Below the pieces are notes generated by a model. The model did not search any database. It worked only from the letters and a program-made list of their open reading frames with translations, and had not been told where the DNA came from. Of a stretch of 9,807 nt of DNA, positions 6,229 through 9,807 are shown in pieces. Location: NCBI GenBank assembly GCA_021823365.1, contig JAKAOD010000078.1, positions 1 through 9,807 on the forward strand. The letters are read 5' to 3'. Position 1 is the stretch's first letter; every line of letters begins with the position of its first letter. A program made the translations under genes and the position numbers. The stretch is from Actinomycetes bacterium. GTDB lineage: Bacteria; Actinomycetota; Acidimicrobiia; Acidimicrobiales; Bog-793.

Positions 6229-7661
6229 AGCGCCACACGAGCAGACCGGGGCGCCTTCACGAGCAGCGGGGTGGCCAGCACCGTCGCAGCCACGACCCCG
6301 CCGAGCACGGCGAAGCCGAAGCCGAGGTGGGCGTCGGAGCCGGCCACGAGCAGGCTGACCGTCAACGGCCCCAACGCCTGGCCGCCGGTCGAGCCGATCC
6401 CCCACACCAGCGCGTTGCCGGTCGTCGAGGATTCTTTCGGCACGTAGTCGGCCACCAAGGAGAGCAAGAGCGGGAAGCCGCTGAAGGTGAAAAGCCCGAA
6501 CACCCCGAGCGCGACGAGCGCGCTCGCGCCGTCGCCGGAGGTCGAGAGGAAGAAGAAGATCCCTCCGGCAGATCCGACGCTGTCGAGCGCAAGCACGAGG
6601 CGCTTGTCGAAGCGGTCGGCCAGGAGCCCGAAGATCGGCTGGCCGACGATCCCGCCCGCGTACATCACCGTCACGGTGAACCCGAGCGTGGTGGAGACCC
6701 CGGCATGGCGCACGGCGGTGAGGTAGATGGGAACCCAGGAGACGACACCGATGAAGCCGAGCGAGCGAAAGAACGAGATCGCGGTGAGCGCGACGACGCT
6801 TCGGCTGAGCAGCGGTCGCAGCGAGCCGGGCCGGCGGTGCGTGCGGGGACGCCGTGTGAGCGCCGAGCCCGCGCCCGCGCGCCCAGTCGCGAAGGGTGCA
6901 GGAGCCCGACCCCCCTCCGGCCGATCCGGGCGGGGCTCGGTCACCTGCTCGGGGAGCCCGGCGAGGACGATCCCTGCCGCGAGAAGGCTCAGGCCCCCGA
7001 AGATCCCCGCCGTGGCGGGCTTCGTGACGCCGAGGGCGGCGATGAGGAAGAAGAGGGCAGGGTAGAGCGCACGTCCGAGGCTGCCGAAGGCGCCGTTGAC
7101 GCCGAGCGCCCTGCCCCGGGCACCTTTTGCGAACGCGAGCTGGAGGATCGAACCGCCCAGCGGGTGGTAGAAGGAGCTGCCGACGCCGGCGACGAGCGCG
7201 GCAGCGACGACGAGCGCGTCGCTCCCGGCACCGCGCACAGAGAAGGCAGCGTAGAAGCCGAGGAGGGACAGTCCGAGCGCGGCGATCCCCACCGCGATCA
7301 TCGTCGTGCGCCGGCCGACCTTGTCGGCGAAGAGCCCGACCACGACGCCGAAGCCGGCCGAGGTGACGTAGAAGATCGTCAGCATGACCGTCACCATGAC
7401 CGTCGAGGTGTGGCGTCCCTGGGCGAGGAGGTCGCCGACCACCGGGACGAAGAAGACGACGCCGTCGTTCACGAAGTGGGCGAACGACGTCACTCCGAGG
7501 AGGCGAGCTGGTCGCGGCGCGCCCGCGTCCGGCGCGCCCGCGTCCGGCGCGCCCGCGTCCGGCGCGCCCGGCGCGCCCGCGCCGGCACCGGGCACGTGAC
7601 CCGGTGCCGGCTGGCTCACCGATGAACGTTCGGTTGAACGTTCGGTTGTCTCAGGCGGCAT
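6219..7661 (-). CDS. MFS transporter, fosmidomycin-resistance (Fsr)-like exporter
   Basis: This 480-aa protein has about 12 hydrophobic helices in two halves, split by a basic loop (about 241-283) rich in Pro and Arg. Helix 1 starts at LLGVTSFAHFVNDG (54-67). MFS motif A appears twice, as GLFADKVGRR (109-118) and GLLADRFDKR (345-354). FVND followed by GSSFYHPLGGS (161-171) recalls the Fsr drug-exporter family. It probably exports a small molecule by proton antiport; the substrate cannot be read from sequence. The first 50 residues are unusual: TERS twice, then GAPDA repeats, all Pro/Ala/Gly-rich and presumably disordered. ATG 7661 overlaps the Hsp20 stop by 11 bp and has no clear SD, so translation is probably coupled. 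A later GTG in the Ser/Val region could be the real start. The gene ends with ATGA overlapping the mini-protein gene. Confidence 0.9.
   Translation of the reverse strand: MPPETTERSTERSSVSQPAPGHVPGAGAGAPGAPDAGAPDAGAPDAGAPRPARLLGVTSFAHFVNDGVVFFVPVVGDLLAQGRHTSTVMVTVMLTIFYVTSAGFGVVVGLFADKVGRRTTMIAVGIAALGLSLLGFYAAFSVRGAGSDALVVAAALVAGVGSSFYHPLGGSILQLAFAKGARGRALGVNGAFGSLGRALYPALFFLIAALGVTKPATAGIFGGLSLLAAGIVLAGLPEQVTEPRPDRPEGGRAPAPFATGRAGAGSALTRRPRTHRRPGSLRPLLSRSVVALTAISFFRSLGFIGVVSWVPIYLTAVRHAGVSTTLGFTVTVMYAGGIVGQPIFGLLADRFDKRLVLALDSVGSAGGIFFFLSTSGDGASALVALGVFGLFTFSGFPLLLSLVADYVPKESSTTGNALVWGIGSTGGQALGPLTVSLLVAGSDAHLGFGFAVLGGVVAATVLATPLLVKAPRSARVALFG
7516..7580 (-). repeat. 15-bp in-frame tandem repeat in the MFS N-terminus
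   Basis: Three identical units GGCGCGCCCGCGTCC lie at 7516-7530, 7531-7545 and 7546-7560. Two shortened copies of GGCGCGCCC follow to 7580. The coding strand gives GAPDA repeated before the first membrane helix. Confidence 0.9.
7623..7646. repeat. Two 12-bp direct repeats with GAACGTTC palindromes
   Basis: TGAACGTTCGGT occurs at 7623-7634 and 7635-7646. Each copy holds the 8-bp palindrome GAACGTTC, with centres 12 bp apart. In the MFS frame they encode TERS twice. They may simply be a coding slippage repeat, or a paired operator if the true MFS start lies downstream. Confidence 0.8.
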
Positions 7662-8121
7662 CGGCCGCAGCGTCGATGGGCGTCGCGGAATGCGTCACCG
7701 GGACGCGCATCGGCGCGGGTGCCGCCGCGGTGGGGACGACCACCTCGAGCACCCCTTGGTCGTAGTGAGCTCGGATCGCTGCAGGATCCGTCCCTTCGGG
7801 CAGGTTCAGGCAGCGCTCGAAGCGCCCGTAGGAGCCCTCACGGTAGCGGGTGGTCTCGCTCGTTCCCTCGGCTCCCCGGCGGCGCTCGCCGGAGATCGTG
7901 AGCACGTCGGCGTCGACGCGCACCTCGAGGTCGCGCTCGGGATCGACGCCGGGCACGTCGAAGCGGAGAACCGTCTCCCCCTCACGCTCTGCGACCTCGC
8001 ACGCGGGAACGAAGCGTGCGGCGCCGCCCGTCGAGCGCTCGGCGAGCCCGAGCCATCGCTCGACGTCCTCGACGAAACCGTCGAGGTCCCGGACTGGCTG
8101 CCATCTGATCAGTGAAGCCAT
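7651..8121 (-). CDS. Small heat-shock protein, Hsp20/alpha-crystallin family
   Basis: This 156-aa ATP-independent holdase should bind unfolding proteins in the cytoplasm and pass them to ATP-driven chaperones. The alpha-crystallin domain runs about 37-131, with FDVPGVDPERDLEV (54-67), LTISGERR (74-81), GSYGRFERCLNLP (97-108) and the family hallmark GVLEVVVP (123-130). RVPV (139-142) may serve as the C-terminal IxI-type contact, and the tail ends in Ala/Asp. Start ATG 8121 is set by a near-perfect SD; an upstream in-frame ATG at 8181 would add 20 non-conserved residues. It is first in the minus-strand run and overlaps the MFS gene by 11 bp. I see no HspR-type (HAIR) or CIRCE operator upstream, so control may come from an ECF sigma factor or another regulator. 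Confidence 0.95.
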   Translation of the reverse strand: MASLIRWQPVRDLDGFVEDVERWLGLAERSTGGAARFVPACEVAEREGETVLRFDVPGVDPERDLEVRVDADVLTISGERRRGAEGTSETTRYREGSYGRFERCLNLPEGTDPAAIRAHYDQGVLEVVVPTAAAPAPMRVPVTHSATPIDAAADAA

Positions 8122-8126
8122 GGTCG

Positions 8127-8134
8127 TCCTCCTT
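8127..8134 (-). promoter_or_regulatory. Strong Shine-Dalgarno site of the hsp20 gene
   Basis: On the coding strand AAGGAGGA ends 5 nt before ATG 8121 (AGGAGG core at 8128-8133). It selects this ATG over the one at 8181. Confidence 0.85.
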
Positions 8135-8289
8135 CCCCTGGGCGCTTGCGTGCGTCCACTCTGGGTGTTCGACATCTCCATAGATGCACGAGCGGGTCAG
8201 ATGGCGCGCCGTTCCGATGCGCAGTCCCGCGTGCGCAGTCTCGTCGAGCGAGGCAGGGCACGAGCCGGCCTCGCCGACCTGCCCTCCGC

Positions 8290-8295
8290 TACCGT
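8290..8295 (+). promoter_or_regulatory. Candidate -10 element for a leaderless osmC message
   Basis: TACCGT fits the actinobacterial -10 pattern TAnnnT and ends 6 nt before the A of ATG 8302. Transcription would then begin at or next to the start codon. No SD precedes the ATG, which agrees. I see no good -35. Confidence 0.45.
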
Positions 8296-8301
8296 GGGCG
8301 T

Positions 8302-8844
8302 ATGGCCGAACGAGACGCGTCCTTCGTGCACCTGGATCTTCGTGAAGGGTACCGGTTCGTCGTCGATATGGGGGGCGACCAGACCCTCACCATGGACGAG
8401 CCGCCCCCGCTCGGGGAAGGAGCTGGACCGAACGCGTCGACCGTCCTCGGGGCTGCGGTGGGGAACTGTCTCAGCGCGAGCTTGGTCTACTGCCTGCGCC
8501 GGGCGCACCTCGAGGTCGAGAGCCTGGAAACCGAGGTGGTGGTCACCCCGGTGCGCGACGAACGCGGGCGCCTGCGCATCGGCTCCATCAAGGTGCGCCT
8601 GCACCCGGTGCTCGCAGGCGACTCGCCAGGGCGGGTCGGGCGCTGCCTCGAGCTGTTCGAGGACTTCTGCGTGGTGACCGAGAGCGTCCGCCACGGGATC
8701 GCCGTCGACGTCGCCGTCGACGTCGACGGCGACGGCGAGGCCGCCCTCGACGCGGCGACGGGTTCCGGCGCGCCGACGACCTCGACCGCTCGTGGGGCCC
8801 TCGCCACCGACCACGACGACGGGTCTTCCTCCCGGGATGAGTGA
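8302..8844 (+). CDS. OsmC/Ohr-family peroxiredoxin-like protein
   Basis: This 180-aa protein has both family cysteines in context: C56 in AAVGNCLSASLVYCL and C123 in FCVVTESVRHGIAVDV. OsmC/Ohr proteins reduce organic hydroperoxides, and in some cases persulfides, with this Cys pair, in the cytoplasm. P43 and N44 lie in the loop before the first helix (GAGPNAS). ATG 8302 is chosen because family-like sequence (FVHLDLREGYRFVVD) begins directly after it and a -10-like TACCGT sits at leaderless distance; the frame is open to 8146, but that part is Arg-rich and non-conserved. About 40 residues after the OsmC fold form an unusual acidic tail (AVDV twice, DGDG, then DHDDGSSSRDE), absent from typical members of about 140 aa. 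It overlaps the downstream sigma-factor gene by 8 bp. Confidence 0.9.
   Translation: MAERDASFVHLDLREGYRFVVDMGGDQTLTMDEPPPLGEGAGPNASTVLGAAVGNCLSASLVYCLRRAHLEVESLETEVVVTPVRDERGRLRIGSIKVRLHPVLAGDSPGRVGRCLELFEDFCVVTESVRHGIAVDVAVDVDGDGEAALDAATGSGAPTTSTARGALATDHDDGSSSRDE
8701..8724 (+). repeat. 12-bp in-frame direct repeat in the osmC 3' end
   Basis: GCCGTCGACGTC occurs at 8701-8712 and 8713-8724, encoding AVDV twice, and runs into GACGGC repeats. It marks the point where the conserved domain passes into the acidic tail. Confidence 0.8.
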
Positions 8845-9424
8845 GCTCCGCGCGCGGCGTACCGCGCCCGGAACAGGTGACCGCGCGAGCAGCACGCGCC
8901 GGCCAGCGAGCCAAAGGGAGGGATCCGCGGGCCTGTTGGACTCGCTCTGGGGTTACGAAGCGGACCTCGAACGCCTTGCCGAGCAGCTCTGCCACCACCA
9001 CCAGGACGCAGAAGACGTCGCCCACGGCGCGCTCGTCAAAGCCGTCACCCATCTCGAAGGGTTCCGCTCTGAGGCCACGCTCCGCACGTGGCTGCACCGC
9101 ATCGCCGTGAACGAGTGCGCGATGCTTCGCCGACGGCCGCCGGCAGTCTCGATCGAGGCGCTCGGGCCGCGCACGCGCGACGCTTCCAACCCGGATCCCG
9201 TCGAGGGTCCCGAGGAGGCCGCCCTCGAAGCCGACCGGCGCCGGGCGGTGCTCTCCGCCCTCGAGCAGCTGCCGGCCCGGGAGCGCCTCGTGGTCCTGCT
9301 CTCGGTCGGCCGGGGGCTGCCTGCCGACGCGGTCGCACGAAGGACCGGGCTCAGCGTGCCCGCGGTGCGCTCCCTCCTCTACCGGGCGCGCCGGAGGATC
9401 CGAGCCGAGGTCGGCCAGCCCTAG
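8837..9424 (+). CDS. ECF-type RNA polymerase sigma factor
   Basis: This 195-aa protein has sigma region 2 at about 39-98 (HHHQDAEDVAHGALVKAV, then TLRTWLHRIAVNE) and region 4 at about 137-190 (LEQLPARERLVVLLSVGRG, with a helix-turn-helix at ADAVARRTGLSVPAVRSLL). It should direct RNA polymerase to a stress regulon. It has no C-terminal finger and no adjacent anti-sigma gene in the window. ATG 8837 overlaps the OsmC stop (ATGAGTGA), implying translational coupling; an in-frame ATG at 8792 lies inside osmC and is less likely. The first 30 residues are Arg/Ser/Pro-rich and not conserved. The short linker and His-rich helix in region 2 are slightly unusual. A sigma factor co-translated with OsmC and followed by thioredoxin suggests an oxidative or thiol stress role, which is inferred. 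Confidence 0.9.
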   Translation: MSELRARRTAPGTGDRASSTRRPASQREGSAGLLDSLWGYEADLERLAEQLCHHHQDAEDVAHGALVKAVTHLEGFRSEATLRTWLHRIAVNECAMLRRRPPAVSIEALGPRTRDASNPDPVEGPEEAALEADRRRAVLSALEQLPARERLVVLLSVGRGLPADAVARRTGLSVPAVRSLLYRARRRIRAEVGQP

Positions 9425-9434
9425 CCTCTCGCCG

Positions 9435-9451
9435 CCACCGTGAGACGGCGG
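9435..9451 (+). other. Small hairpin after the sigma-factor stop
   Basis: CC-A-CCGT pairs with ACGG-C-GG around the loop GAG, with one mismatch. It begins 11 bp after the stop codon. It lacks a T-run and may only weaken read-through into the thioredoxin gene. Confidence 0.25.
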
Positions 9452-9457
9452 AATGGG

Positions 9458-9475
9458 AATACCCATATGGGTATT
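9458..9475. promoter_or_regulatory. Perfect 18-bp palindrome, probable operator of the thioredoxin gene
   Basis: AATACCCATATGGGTATT is its own reverse complement over all 18 bases, and is notably AT-rich for this DNA. It lies 38 bp before the thioredoxin ATG, where a repressor could block the promoter. The ATACCC...GGGTAT form resembles operators described for the CsoR/CstR family (copper or persulfide sensors); this match is from memory. No CsoR-like gene is in the window. Confidence 0.7.
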
Positions 9476-9513
9476 GCTGTTGGCGTTGGCGGATCGAAAG
9501 CAAGGAGCGCACC

Positions 9514-9807
9514 ATGGCAACTACTCACGTGAGCGACGCGTCGTTCGACGAGACCGTCGGCTCGAACGAGATCGTGCTCGTCGACTTCTGGGCGGCGTGG
9601 TGCGGGCCGTGCCGGATGTTCGCGCCGATCTTCGAGGCGGCGTCGGAGCGCCATCCCGACATCGTCTTCGCCAAGGTCGACACCGAGGCCGAGCGCGCGC
9701 TCGCAGCGCGCTTCGGGATCATGTCGATCCCCACCCTGATGGCCTTCCGGGACCAGATCGTGCTGTTCGCCCAGCCGGGCGCTCTGCCCGGCGCCGCGTT
9801 GGAAGAC
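9514..9807 (+). CDS. trxA: Thioredoxin (partial, cut by the window edge)
   Basis: The 98 visible codons give a classical thioredoxin fold: the strand IVLVDFWAAWCGPCR with active-site C30 and C33 (WCGPC), FAKVDTE, then FGIMSIPTL with the cis-proline P73. Thioredoxin reduces protein disulfides in the cytoplasm, taking electrons from thioredoxin reductase. The normal length is about 105-110 aa, but this frame may continue past the edge; the final part reads FRDQIVLFAQPGALPGAALED. ATG 9514 is supported by AAGGAG (9502-9507) 6 nt upstream. The 18-bp palindrome just before it suggests repressor control. It follows the ECF gene with a 89-bp gap, so it may have its own promoter as well as read-through. 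Confidence 0.95.
   Translation, partial: MATTHVSDASFDETVGSNEIVLVDFWAAWCGPCRMFAPIFEAASERHPDIVFAKVDTEAERALAARFGIMSIPTLMAFRDQIVLFAQPGALPGAALED

Larger units (their letters stand above)
8122..8301. promoter_or_regulatory. Divergent promoter region between hsp20 and osmC
   Basis: These 180 bp must hold both promoters. A 5-bp inverted repeat, CATCT (8173-8177) and AGATG (8182-8186) around CCAT, lies near the middle and could be a regulator site. I find no clear -10/-35 for the Hsp20 side. The OsmC side has a -10-like TACCGT (separate entry). Confidence 0.6.

Noticed and set aside
498..7580. Tandem repeats as CRISPR arrays
   Set aside because: Units are 12-21 bp with no spacers and no cas genes; they are translated in-frame repeats.
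6072..7625. 517-aa plus-strand open frame opposite the MFS gene
   Set aside because: It is a highly charged low-complexity translation (Glu/Arg/Asp-rich) that mirrors membrane-helix codons of the real transporter.
8122..8181. Longer Hsp20 start at ATG 8181
   Set aside because: The extra 20 residues are not family-like and the strong AGGAGG site serves ATG 8121.
8190..8215. GGAAC-type ECF promoter upstream of hsp20
   Set aside because: A GGAAC is present on the minus strand, but the nearest CGT is about 20 nt away, longer than the usual 16-17 nt spacing.

Overview
The window is high-GC DNA with strongly GC-biased third codon positions, Shine-Dalgarno (SD) sites, 4-11 bp gene overlaps and one probable leaderless gene. 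This fits a high-GC Gram-positive bacterium (Actinomycetota). The class cannot be fixed from this sequence. I see no rRNA, tRNA, CRISPR, transposase or phage gene.

Layout. (1) Bases 1-421 hold the possible end of one gene, then a GC-rich stretch with hairpins and no convincing gene. (2) Bases 422-4767 (+) are a two-gene unit: an SNF2/HelZ-type helicase-like ATPase overlapping a SWIM zinc-finger protein by 4 bp (GTGA). (3) Bases 4822-8121 (-) are a compact five-gene run, read right to left: a small heat-shock protein (Hsp20), an MFS exporter resembling the fosmidomycin-resistance family, a 44-aa Cys-rich mini-protein, a DUF2892/YgaP-like membrane protein, and an ECF sigma factor fused to a C-terminal zinc-finger anti-sigma-like domain. 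(4) Bases 8302-9807 (+) run divergently from Hsp20: an OsmC-family peroxiredoxin-like protein, a second ECF sigma factor overlapping it by 8 bp, and a thioredoxin cut by the window edge. A perfect 18-bp palindrome lies just before the thioredoxin gene.

How the genes may work together. The right half reads as a thiol, redox and protein-damage stress locus: chaperone, efflux, OsmC, thioredoxin, DUF2892, two ECF sigma factors and a possible redox-sensitive zinc finger. The palindrome resembles CsoR/CstR-type operators, which would fit copper or persulfide sensing. This is inference from gene content.

The most unusual signal is a set of short in-frame tandem repeats with units of 12, 15, 18 or 21 bp, all multiples of three and all near gene ends. 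Two arrays repeat a start codon. Four 21-bp units at the helicase start carry ATG, ATG, ATG and GTG at the same position. Three 18-bp units at the MFS/mini-protein junction each carry an ATGA stop-start.
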